From: Anas platyrhynchos
Taxonomy: Eukaryota; Chordata; Aves; Anseriformes; Anatidae
Direction of reading: 5' to 3'
Length of the DNA stretch: 64,000 nucleotides
Assembly (NCBI RefSeq): GCF_047663525.1
Contig: NC_092600.1
Span: forward strand, 6,134,001-6,198,000
In this document: piece after piece, positions 12,001 through 22,799 of the stretch
Layout: each line of letters begins with the position of its first letter
Position numbering within the stretch: the stretch's first letter is position 1
The notes under the pieces: model-generated
The model's input: only the letters and a program-made list of their open reading frames with translations
Database searches by the model: none
Told to the model about the DNA's origin: nothing
Program-made: the position numbers and the translations under genes

Positions 12001-15000
12001 CGCTGCGTCCTCCCTCCTGCGCCAACCTGCCCGCAGCACCCCGGGGGAGAGCTCACCCCGCATTTATTAACGGGGTTAATGGGGAAGATTTTTAATGGCG
12101 TGGAGATCCCAATTAATCGGTTGCTCACTTGCAGGAATAGAACTGGGAAATGAGGGAAATGGCTTCCTCACCAGCTGGGATGGGGGGGAATTGAGCCCCT
12201 CTGGAGGTGCCCAGCCATAACCAGGAGGCGCATCGTGCTCTGGAACAACGGGCGGTGCGTTATGGAGATCTGTGCTGCTCCTGGCTGCAAAACGTGGGTG
12301 AGGAGCCTGGCTGGGAAGGGACACCTCCCCACATCCCTCCTTGCAGCTGTGTGCAGAGGAGAGGAAGGGAGGGACTCTTGGGGCAGAGATTTCCTTCCCG
12401 GCTCCGGCGGCTCCCCCCGGAGCTGTCTCCACAGCATGGAGGGCTGATGTTTTGGGCACCCCAGGCTCTGTTCTGCACCCCTGCAGTGTCAGCATTGCTC
12501 TGTGGGGCATGGTCACCCCCTCCCCAGCTGCCCCCCCACGCTGTGGGGCTGAGCCCGGCCCTGCTGGGGACCGGAGCTCAGTAGGGGAACTTCTGCCTCT
12601 GATTTCCATCCCTAGCCACAAGCAAATGTGCTTCTCTGGCAGCAATCGGCAGCTCTCCTGCTGGGACTGGAAATCTGGAGATAACAGCTGGAGGTTTTTT
12701 GTGCTGTTCCCCCTCTGGGGGTGAATTTAAAGCCCTCATGCTCTGGGTTGGGTTGGGCTGCCTATTGTTTTCCGGGGTGATGAGCGCTGCTGGGTTGTGC
12801 CCAGCTCCCTGTGCCTGGACGTGGCTCTCCCAGCCCCTGTCCCAGGATCAGGGGTGCTCTCGGTGGCCCACGGGGAAGCTCTGCTGGCCTCGTGCTAGCG
12901 CTGGCTCCCTGCTGGGCTGCCTGGGGGGGCAGCTGAACACCCACCACCCAGGCTGAGACCTCAATCAGAGGAGCCTCAATCATGATATGCCAGGAAGGGA
13001 TGGCAGGAGGGGATCGGAGACACTCAGATGAGATGGGGGGCACTGGGGACAGTGGGGATTTGCCCCCTTTCTGGTCTTTGGGCACAATAACTGCATGTCC
13101 TGCTGTCCCTAGCGGGCTCATGGTGGAGGTGGCCATGGTTGGCCGGTGTTGGTGGCAGAGGGTGGTGACCCCAGCCCGGGGCACATCGTCCTGTCTTCAT
13201 CTGTGCCTTTGGTGAGCCGCCAGCAGCTCAGAGCAGAGCTGTAAGGGGTCGGAGCTGCCCTCTGGGCTTCCTCTGCTCTTGTTTTGACCGTGCTCTGGCA
13301 TATTTCGACCTCAGGGCAGGGCAAGCCTGGAGGGCTGCTCTTGAAGCTGGAAAGCTAAAAATCCCCCAGCAGTTGTAAAGCCCACGGGGAGGCCTCTGGA
13401 TGTGCCACACCGCTGCTTTCTTGGCTTCTCCCCTGGCCAAGGAAAGGCTGAATTAAGAAAGCAAATGGAGAGGAAACCGTGGAGAAATAAGAGCGGCACT
13501 GTGAGCCGAGGACAGCGCTGGGCTCAGTCCTCTCCCCGTTGCCCTGGAAATTGGACGGTTCCCACCGAGCCGCCTGCTTTGCTGCCTGCTCCTGGGAGGC
13601 GTTTAGCACCGGTCAGGGGAAGAGGGGAAAAAATAATAATAATAAAAAAAAAGGAAATATAAATGCAAACAGTGGTATTGGGGTTTTCTCCTTTATAGAG
13701 AGCCCCCAGGCTCCAACAACATCACCTCCAGGGCCACAGCATCCCTCGGAAGACCCGGCTTTCCTTGCAGGGAGGGTGCTGGCATGGGGCTGGTGCCTTT
13801 CAGAGCCCCTGGCTCTGCTCCCTGCAATGCCCCAGGCACCCCCCAGGTGCCCCCCTCAGCCCCCAGGCCCATGCAGGCTTCTGGTGCAGTCGGAGGGATC
13901 AGGCTGACAAAAGCTGCGTGGTTATGTATTTATTTATTCATTTTCAGCTGCACAGAGCAGATTATCACTGGGCATTGTGCACCGTGCTGACTCGGGGTTT
14001 TGGGGGCCGGGCTCTGTCCATGGCCGAGCAGCAGCTCCAGAGAGGGGAAGGAATTTGGCTCAGCCGAGCACATTCGGGCACTGGATCCCTGCTGCGTTCA
14101 GGCATCTCCTTTTGTTCACAAGGCGATGATCTGAATTGTGGGTTTGGTATTTTCTCACCCATCTCCTAAAAATGGGTGGGCCGGACTCAGGGGGACTGAG
14201 GGCTGGGCCCTGCCCCGGGGACCCCATAGTGCTGGGATCTGGCTTCTGTGGGAAGCCGAGGGGTGCAGCATCTCTCCTCTGTTCCTGCCTTCCCCAGTGA
14301 ATTTCAGCTGGCCTGGACCAGTGGAAACCCGAAAGCAGCAGCTGGCACCCAGCAGCCCCCCGGGAGCAGCAGGAGGAGCAGGGGGACAATGCTGGGAAGG
14401 GCCAGGCTGCAGGCTCCTGCCCAGTGCAGACCAGTTCCCCTTCTCCTTCCAGGCCTCCTGGGATGGCTCCGTGGAACAGAGCAGTCCCAGAGCAAACCTG
14501 CTGTCCCCAGAGCAGCCGGGACCTCGCATCGTGCCCCACATCCCCCCATCCCACACCCCAGAGCACCACCACCTGCAGCAGCTGCGGGGCTGCGAAACAG
14601 CTCCTGGAGCCCCATAAAGGGCACCTTGGTCCTAAAGGGGGCTCGGGCTGGCTTCCACAAACACGAGCAGCACAAAAGCCGCCTTTCTCCCGCTCGTTTG
14701 ACTTTGTTTTCCCTCCCTCCTCATCTGCTTTTGGCCAAGGGGCTGAATGGCTCCAGTATGTGCTGCGGGAGGCTGAAGCCAAGGCGTGAGCAGCGGGGAA
14801 GAAGCCTCGGTCGCCTTGCCGAGCCCTTGGAGAAAGCAGCACCGAAAGAAAATATTTGTGCTCTGGCGAGCACACGTGCACGCTTCCTGCCCGTGAAGTC
14901 CCTAATTAAGGTTGTTTTTTATTTATTTTGTTTCTACTCGTGCTGACACAGGCTCGGCGGGGTGCGGGGGTGTCTCTCAGGGCTCGGTGTGCTTTGCTGG

Positions 15001-17520
15001 TTTGGAAAATGCGACGTGGAAAGGTGGTCACAGAGGGCAGCTGTGTGTCCAGCCAGGGAGTGGGGAGCAGTGGGGGATTTTGGGGTTGCTCTGAGCATCC
15101 CTGCTGTGTCGGCGTGGCTCAGAGCATCACCCGGTATGGAGCAGCCTCAGCCCGGCTGTGTCCTCACGACAGGGAAGGTCGGCTCCTTGCAGACCTTGCC
15201 AAAAAGCCGCCTCCTTGGGCCAGCACAGCGAGGCAGAGAAGGTTTTTCCAGACAGTTTGTGAGCTTGGGTCCCTCTGAGTGACCACGCTGTCCGCCTGGA
15301 TCACCGTGTGTGGCTGGCAGTGGCTGGGAACAGGGAAGGTGGAAGCCAGCACGGATTGTTTCTCCAAGCACACACTTAAAGGCAGAATAAACCCAGAAAC
15401 CCCCTATCTTTTGGGGTTTTTCTTCCAGGCCATCAAGGGATCACCATGCGCAGGCACCGAAGGGGATCTCCCGTCCCTTGCCTGCTTTCTGCAGCCCGTG
15501 GTGCTATTTTGGCAATTCTCTCATTTACTGGGTGGTTCAGCTGAGCCCAACCACTCCTCGGGCTAAAATCGTACCCTGGCAGCCGGCTGCTAATTAGAAA
15601 GTGCCGAAAAGCCAGTGGTGCTTAAGGCAGCTCGGGGATAACCAGGACGGCTTTTTCTTCTGTGGATAAAGCACCGGGTTTGGAGGCTGTAGATGTTTCC
15701 ACTGAAATCAGATTTGGGGTTAAAGAGGCGGGGAAGGCAACACGGGGTGAAAAATGACTCCCAGTCCCTACCCAGTCCCTACCAGGCTGTGGTTGGAGCT
15801 GCCCCCGCAGCCCCTCTGCACCCTGTGGCCGCCCGTCCTGCCAACGCATCCCTCCCCTGCTGGCCACCCGCAGCCTGGCACTGTCACCGTGCCCATGGGG
15901 CAGGAAAGCTCCGAGGGCCGTCCTTTCTGTTTTTGCATCAAAAGCTGAGCTTTTCCTTGCTTAAACGTGGCCTCGTAGCCTCAGTGTCGGGTGTATCGAG
16001 CCTCGTGTCCCATGGCTCACGTTATGATTGTGTCACACTATCTCTGCGGGCTCCTTGGAGCCTGGGGACAATTTCAGGTCCGCTTGGTGAAGGAAGGTTT
16101 CAAAGACCTTGAGGCTGGGTAGGAGTGGAGCAAAGACATCGTGCTGCAAGCAGCCCAAACACGGAAGCAAGGGCTGGCACAGGGTGTCATTACCCGTCCC
16201 CAGCTGCATGCCTGTGGCCTTTTGGGACGCACCCCGTGCTCCTGCAGATCCGCTGCTTCAGGAGCCTCCTGCACTCGCTGGCCTGGAGGCAGGGTGCCAG
16301 CAGGCTGTCTTCCCTCCATCCCCTTATCTCATCCCAAGGAACGGAAAGGGGGCAGAAAGAGACTGTTCTGCAGGCTGCCCGGCCTGGCCGAAACGCCCTG
16401 TTCCCTGATAAGCCTGCAAGGCTGATGCTCGCTCCCACCAGCAGCCCCAGGCATGGCACCAAAGGGGTGGCTGTGCAGCTTTGTCATCCCTCTGTCCCCT
16501 CCGTTCTGGGGTGCTGGGTAAGGAACAGGACACTCAGGGACACCAAATGCCATGAGCCACCAGGTATGAAAGCCCACAAAGCCTGCACGCTCCTGCCATG
16601 CTGCACAGCCAGGGCAATGACAGGGGTCTCTAAGCCCAGGGTAGGGAGCAGGAGGGGAGGAGCCCCCAGCCCGGACATCACCACTTTGGGAGGTGGAGAC
16701 CAGCCCCAGGCAGGCTTTGTGAAGCCAAGCTGCATGATGAGCATCCCCACCCCTATCTGCAGCCAGCTTGGGGTCACCGCAGCTTGTCAGCACAGCTGAT
16801 TTGCACCCAAAGCTTCCACATTCTTTTTTCAGCAGGTAAAAGCTGGAAATCCAGCCCCAAATCCGTGCCATATGGCTGGGGAAGGCCAGGGAGGATACAG
16901 CCATGTGGATGGGTGCTGGATCTTCAGGAATCTGGATGAGCCCCCCAGCTGGTGCTGGGTGGGAGCCTCTGATTGTCTGGCTCCGAGATAAGCACGCGTT
17001 TACCAAAACAGCCAGCTCAGCATTGGGGAGAGGGGAACAAAAGAGCCAGGACAGCGTGGACAGTGAAAGCTGCAGCCCAGACGTCAAGGCCGAGCAGTCT
17101 GGTTTGCAGCGAGCCAGACTGGGAGTTACTCCTCGGTGGGCACGACCCTGGCCATCAGTCCTGACAGTCTGGTGAAGAGCAAGCACCGCCAGGACTGCTG
17201 GCTCTGGGAACAGCCAGTTGTGCCGCAGCGTGCCACTGAGCTCCGTGCCAAACTGCCCGCTGCCACCAGAGCTGAGCTGCTGGGCAGCCAGCTGCTGCTG
17301 CAGGCACTGGCCATGCCTGGGAGGAAGCTGGGAGCAATGAATTATAACAAACTTTGGCAAAAACACTGGCTCAGGACAGCAAGGGGGGAGCTAGGGAAAG
17401 GGATTTGTGCAGGGCAGCTCCGTTCCGGGACCCTGGAGGTGTCATGCAGGAGGGCATGGAGCAGGAATAGGGCACAGCTCCAGGCCTTGGCTCTGGAAGC
17501 TTCCTGCCACCGGGAGATTT
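6061..17520. other. Intergenic SPARC-ATOX1, GC-rich part; no gene seen
   Basis: About 11.5 kb of GC-rich sequence with many chance open frames, some over 200 codons on both strands. None shows homology that I recognise or a coherent exon structure. It includes purine tracts near 7.3-7.9 kb, an AT-rich island at about 11.87-12.14 kb, and short A/T-rich microsatellite patches near 13.63 and 13.93 kb. No transposon was recognised. Confidence 0.55.
7818..7905. repeat. Polypurine tract with two poly-A runs
   Basis: An almost pure purine stretch on the plus strand. A GAAGAGGGG lead is followed by a run of about 17 A, then GAGAGA, a short mixed ATCTGG break, and a second A run of about 14 with GAGAGAAAAG. 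It is a low-complexity element with no coding sense. Confidence 0.75.
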
Positions 17521-20157
17521 TAATGCAAGAAAATAATGCAGTGATGTTAAATTTCTGTCATTTAGCTTCTCTTATATTAAAACATAACAACAAGAGTCTG
17601 CAACATGTTCCTTGAAGTGTCTCCAGCCCCTGCAAGTGCATCTACCGCAGTTAATTGTGCTTTACATTAATGGTAAAGAAGACTTTCAAGTACTAAAACT
17701 CTCTAGGGAAAGAAAAAAGTTGCAATTATGTCAAAAGTAACCTCAATGTGTGAGATATCTCCTAAATATAAAGTAACCACTTCCTTCCTACTTTAGTTGG
17801 TTTTCCTTTCTGCAGGACAAGCCACATGCGACTGGCAGACACAGCAGACATCCCCCAGGTGAAATGGAAGACAGAGGACACATGCAATGCTTTCACTGAG
17901 ATGAGAAACCTGAATTAAATGGACGGAAGCTGAGCTAAGCACCAATACAGACTCTAAGACTGGTCAGAGATGTTGGAGAGCCCCACATCCTTCCCCTTCC
18001 TCCGTCCCTTCTGCATTTCTCATCAGTGCAGGCGCTCTCCTCCTGGGCCTGTGGGTGCACGCAGCGCTTGGGGATCCTGCCCAGCATCAGAGCCCCGTGA
18101 GGCTATGGCCTGTTTGGTTGAAAGTGGGCAGGGAAGGGGGCAAGAAGGTGAAGGGACTGATCCAGGTGTGTTGAGATGAGCCCAGGATGCAGAACGACTC
18201 CTCACATTCCTGTGGTTATGTATTCACCTAAAAAGCACTGCACTGGTGCTGAGCCCGTGTTCTCTGCTCCTACCTGCAAGGTGGTTGGCCCGTCAGCTGA
18301 ATCACGCTGCTCAGGAACAGTGATTGCTGCCTGGTGGCCTCTTCTAGTCCCAGAGGACACCTGGTTATCCCTCACCTACAGCACCCACTCTGCAAAAGCC
18401 CCTTCTCACCCATATTGCATGGAGAATGGAGAGTTTGTCTGTTCTGTAATGGAAACAAACATCTGCCAAGTCACAGATTACCCGAATCCAGTTTTCCTGA
18501 GACGTGTCCCTCAGGCAGAGGTTGCAGTCAGCTTCTAAAGATAGGTGCAATTTCCTCAGAGACCTGCCTTGCATGTAATGGCTCGTTTCCCAGCCCTAAC
18601 AGCCATCTTTTTACTGAAAACCACTTCTGCTGAAAACCACTTAAAGCAGCACAAAGACACACGAGACACACAGACATATGCTGAAAGATAGAAGCAGCAC
18701 CTTGATTTACTGTGGGACTAGAAACAGCGTATAACCTCCTTCTCTAGATTTGTCCATTTTTAAAACCCCAAATGCAGCTGTCTCCTCCTGCCAGCACTCC
18801 GCTTCCTGACATCTGGCAGGGCCGGGAAAGGTCAAATGACGGAGCAAGCTGGAGATAGGCAAACAGTTAAGCCATCGTTTTGCTGAAGTCCTGCTTGAAT
18901 TCCTGCAATAAATAAATTAAATAAATAAATAAAAGGGAGGGGAAAAAAAAAAAAAGGCACAGACCAGAAAAAGTTATACAAAGATGCCCTCTGCCGGTCA
19001 GTCACAAGTCAAAGGAAATGGCAATGGTTAATGTTCATAGACGTTTCAGACAGAGCCCACGGGTCCCTGCAAGCTGGAAACTTCACTTGCAGTCCATACT
19101 GACTGTGAGCTGAAAATTATTTGAGGTACTAATCAACTCAGAGTTCGTTTCTCTCTCTCTTTTAGACAGCAGTGTTATTTGATTAAAACTAGGATTTAAA
19201 GAAAACCTTCTTAGAAGTGTTGCAAGCTCTTTCTTTTGATACAAATTGCAGATTAAATCTGTTAAATCAGTCTACTAAACAATGCAGACACACTACATAA
19301 ACGTATTACTATCAGTTCATCTTTTTCTTGTATCAGTTTAATGCCTGCTGCTTTAAGCCTCCACTTTAATATAATAATTAGGAATTAAATCAGCATGAAC
19401 TGATTTCAGTGCATTCATGCTGAGTATTTGTGATAATCAAACTACACCATTTTAAAACAATGCCATTGGATTAGAAAGCTCCACTGACAGAAACAAGCTC
19501 TTAAGAGATCCTGCAAAATAATCTTGGACGTTTAAGAACAGTACGTGCAGTGAGTGGGCAACCCTCTCCTCCTACTTCATTCTTTTCCCCTAAAATTAAA
19601 TCCTGTCTGCAAAACCATTTCATGGTAAGGAGAGAGTTTGGTGCATGTCAGCATTGTGCTGAAGCTCTAGGAGAATCCACAGGCTGAAACAATCAAGTTG
19701 TCTCCCTGGTATTTTTGTTTACTCTCTGCTCAGCTCACAAATGTCTTTGGAATTTGTTTCTGAGCATGATATGCTCTGGCAAACTCCAGGTTCACCTGGA
19801 AATGGCACAGAGGCTTTTTTCTCCATGCAATCATGTCAGCTAATAAAAGCATCAGTCAAGACCTGTCAAATTATCAGACACCAGTGAGTCCTCCTTTGGC
19901 TGCAGACACTACAGCCATGGTTGGGATTAGCCATGGGCTTTGCGGAGCAGCTAAGGGGTCCCAAATGGAAATGGTACTGGCTGCATGTGGTTCAGCTGCT
20001 TCTCCAAAGTGAGGGGTTTCCTGAAGCTGGACCTGCAAGTCTTTGCTCCTCTGTGCTTCCCAGGAAGCAGTCTGGTTGTCTGGGAGAGCTGGAACAAGCT
20101 CAGGTCTCTCTTCAGTGTTTCAGACACCTGGTATCTACCTAGCCTCCTCATACCAGG
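17521..20157. other. AT-rich intergenic segment downstream of ATOX1
   Basis: The composition shifts sharply to AT-rich at about 17.52 kb. The segment contains an AAAT microsatellite (18904-18936), several homeobox-type TAAT/ATTA motifs and a perfect 10-nt inverted repeat at 19390-19423. Its right end must include the ATOX1 3' UTR. ATTAAA-type signals on the minus strand lie at 19337-19342 and 19365-19370, but no strong AATAAA is seen. Confidence 0.5.
18904..18936. repeat. (AAAT)n microsatellite
   Basis: AATAAATAAATTAAATAAAT and further AAAT units, followed shortly by a poly-A run at about 18945. It is a simple sequence repeat in intergenic DNA. Confidence 0.8.
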
Positions 20158-20291
20158 TTACTGTGCGGATTTCTCCCCCAGGTAGGACGCGCTCTTTCCA
20201 GTCTTCTTTAGAGTTTCCAAGAGGGTGTCAACGTTGTGCTCTGAGTCGATGTACACCTTCTTGTTGGGCAGGTCAATATCGAACTGGACAC
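20158..20291 (-). CDS. ATOX1: ATOX1 exon 3 (C-terminal half and stop)
   Basis: The acceptor is CTTCCTTGTAG. The exon completes a Gly codon and continues VQFDIDLPNKKVYIDSEHN through LLETLKKTGKSASYLGEKSAQ to TAA at 20160-20158. The phase matches exon 2. No GT donor is visible between YLG and the stop that would suggest the usual human-like ending. Confidence 0.93.
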
Positions 20292-22636
20292 CTACAAGGA
20301 AGAGAAAAACATTTTGCACAGCTAGAAGCAGCCAAACAGTATAAGAGCAGGACAAAACTTACTTCCATGCAGTTGTGCTCCCAAGGCCATCAGCCAAATG
20401 TACACGTGCCTCCTATCAGCAAACCCTGATACTGCCACCAGCCAGCAAAACCAGGCTGGGGCCTTGCCAGCACTGGTGCAAGGAAGCCAGATTGCCTTAC
20501 AGATCAGCAACGGGCACCACAGCTTCTGGAGTGCTTTAATCTGCTCACTCCACCTTAGCCCAGAACAATCACTCATGCAATAAGCAGAATGAGCGGAGTT
20601 TAAACCAACCACTGTAACCTCCAGCAGCTCAGTCTGGGCCGAGGTTGGGCATGGATGAGCACTAATGAAGGCGCTAGTGCAGGGGTTGAGACAGGGTCAG
20701 GGCGGGTTCTCTCACAGGCAGCACCAGCTATCAGCTGTAAGTAGGAGGAAGCACAAGACACCTTCCCGTGTGGATATCCCAGTGGTGAATAAAGGTGAGC
20801 CACTCTCAACGCAGTGAAAGCAACTCTACAAAGTCTCTATCCAGCCACGTTACATCACAAAACTTGTAGGTATGAACTGGCTTTGAGGGCTCTGCTGCTC
20901 CATCACATGAAGCTGAATTTGGCCAGCACGTCAAAGAGCAGCAGGAGGAGGGAGGTGCTGACAACCACACACAGAGGAACTGGAATCAACACAGCCTGGT
21001 AACGGGGTCCTGAAGAAGTCCCAGGGCCTTCAGCTTGGTGACTGAAAATTGTTCCCGCTCGGTGAGGCCAGGGGAGCAGGACAACAGGTCCTCACAACTG
21101 GTGAGTGCAGGCCAGATCCTGCTCTCTTGCTGACCTCAGCACAAAGGAGACACAGGTTATAATTTTCCACGTGGTGGAAAAAACAGGCTGTGCAAGCAGC
21201 CACCAAACGCTCTGCTCGCCAGCACTTTGCCGTGACTGCTCTGCACCGGGACGCCGATGACACATCCAGGGAAGCACCACAGACACCATGGGCCTCCCTG
21301 GGCTGGACATCCACCTCCTATCCTTCTGCCCAGGCAACCTGAGCAGGTGCCTACCAGTGCAGCTCCCAGCAGGTTGAGGATGAGGCCCTGGTGACTCACA
21401 GAGCCTCCTGCAGGCCTGGCAGCCCCTCCCTGCCATGCCATTTAACCAAGGGACAAGTCCTGTTAGCAACCAGCTACTGACCAACCGGCAGCACAGAGCA
21501 GAGCGGGGAGCAGAGCTTTCCTCCCAGCCACTTTCAGCTGTTACCCACATTGCTTCCTAAGCAAAATGAAGGACATGGGGCAGCGACGTCCAGCCCCAGA
21601 GCTGGCACTGCTGCAGCGAGCTGGCGGTCACACACACAACGCAGACAGCTCAACTCACCTCCCAGCCTGTGCAGGACACGGGTGACCGCATTGGAGCAGC
21701 CCTCACAGGTCATGTCCACGAAGAACTCGTGCTTCTGCAAAAGAACAGACAAGGGGTCAGGGGGACGCAGCCACCGCCATGCTCCACGCTTGCCCTTTGC
21801 CTTGGGGAGCTGGCTTCAAAACCGCCCCGGGCAAAAGGTCAACACGTGCCACTGCGGGCTCCTCGGCAAACCTAGAGCTCTCGGTACTCCTGCCTGTGGT
21901 GTCCATCACAGAAACACCCCTGAGGGATCTTTGGAGATGCCTGGTCCAGCCCCGGGACGGAGGCCAGGCCACCTCAGGGCCAGCACAGGCTGCCAGCGCT
22001 GGGGGCTTCTGGTGGCCCCACTCCAGCTGCCCCTGGCGGTCTGGTACCTGCCCATCCTCTTCTGGGGTCTATAAGGTGGCTGGGCCCCAACACAACAAAA
22101 TATCAAAAATGTTAAATAAGAAATGAAAGGGCACGAGCGCTGTTTGTTCATGCCTCTACCCCGCCGGGGCGCAGCGCTATCCGCATGCCTCAGGAGAGAT
22201 CCGGGGCTGCACAAACACTGCGATCCCCTGTAACCATTGGCACTGCCCAGACCCTACCTTCCTTTCTAAAAAAAAACAACAATAATTTTCCCTTAAAAAA
22301 ATCAAATCAGGGCAGTTTTTATTCGCCACCTGCACTCACATCCCTTCACGCCCTTCGCCCCCCACCCCCTGCGACTACCGCAGCTCTCAGCCCTGCACGG
22401 CGCTGGGGCACCCCCATAGCCCCCCTGCCGACTAATTAGCGTTTGCTAAATATTTTCATTAATGAAGCCCAGCCTCGCTCGGCGGGGCCCTAAAGCAGGC
22501 GCTGCCCATGCCGATACCCCCGGGAGGGGGCTCCACGGGGCGGGGGTCGCAGCGCAGCGCCCCGGGGACCGCGGCTCCCCCCGGCTCTCCCCGGCTCCCC
22601 CCGGACCCGCAGCCCCCGGCCCGCACCCACCGGCAT
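20158..22636 (-). CDS. ATOX1: ATOX1 copper chaperone, complete coding sequence in three exons
   Basis: ATOX1 is a small cytosolic copper(I) chaperone that hands copper to the P-type ATPases ATP7A and ATP7B. Exons 22631-22636, 21659-21734 and 20158-20291 join in frame to 71 residues plus stop (human protein: 68). The product starts MPKHEFFVDMTCEGC, carrying the MxCxxC copper-binding motif with Cys12 and Cys15. It keeps the KKTGK segment with Lys60 that contacts copper in the human protein. It has the size of one heavy-metal-associated beta-alpha-beta-beta-alpha-beta domain and no signal peptide. Two differences from human stand out: residue 41 is Tyr instead of Cys, and the C-terminus after YLG is EKSAQ instead of LE. 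An alternative 3' exon giving another C-terminus cannot be excluded. The gene is divergent from G3BP1, whose promoter is about 2 kb away. Confidence 0.95.
21659..21734 (-). CDS. ATOX1: ATOX1 exon 2 (MxCxxC metal site)
   Basis: This exon is 76 nt. The acceptor is TTTTGCAG and the donor is GTGAGT. It encodes KHEFFVDMTCEGCSNAV and then TRVLHRLG plus one base. It contains both copper-binding cysteines. Confidence 0.95.
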
Positions 22637-22780
22637 GGCGGAGCCCGGTCCCGGCTCGGAGGAAGGGGCGGGCCGAGGCCGAGCACTGAGCTCCGGCCCC
22701 GCACAGCGCCCCCGGAGCCCGGGGAGGCTCCGCCGGGACCCGGCCCCGCACCGAGCCCGGCCCCGTAGCGGGGTGGTGGT
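22470..22780 (-). promoter_or_regulatory. ATOX1 CpG-island promoter
   Basis: A CpG- and GC-rich block covers the ATOX1 start codon and the sequence upstream of it (higher coordinates). There are several GC-box-like CCCCGCCCC/GGGGCGGGG runs and no TATA box, consistent with a housekeeping promoter. The transcription start probably lies between about 22640 and 22760. Confidence 0.6.
22631..22636 (-). CDS. ATOX1: ATOX1 exon 1 coding part (Met-Pro only)
   Basis: ATG CCG is followed by donor GTGGGT, giving only two codons before intron 1. The ATG sits in GCTCCGCC-ATG, with a purine at -3. Joining to exon 2 restores MPKHEF, as in other vertebrates. It was found by splicing logic, not as an open frame. 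Confidence 0.88.
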
Positions 22781-22799
22781 GCCGGGGGGTCGGGGGGTG

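Noticed and set aside
14060-14881. Open frame of 273 codons on the minus strand
   Set aside because: No homology is recognised. Competing frames on the other strand are just as long.
16329-17366. Open frame of 345 codons on the minus strand between SPARC and ATOX1
   Set aside because: GC-rich DNA favours long chance frames. The translation has no recognisable domain, is rich in Cys/Trp/Pro in a random manner, and overlaps other frames of similar quality.
21900-21965. Short stretch resembling an avian CR1 retroposon (TTTGGAGATGCCTGGTCCAGCC)
   Set aside because: The similarity is short and remembered only roughly. No CR1 3' octamer repeat or longer body could be followed, so it is not annotated.
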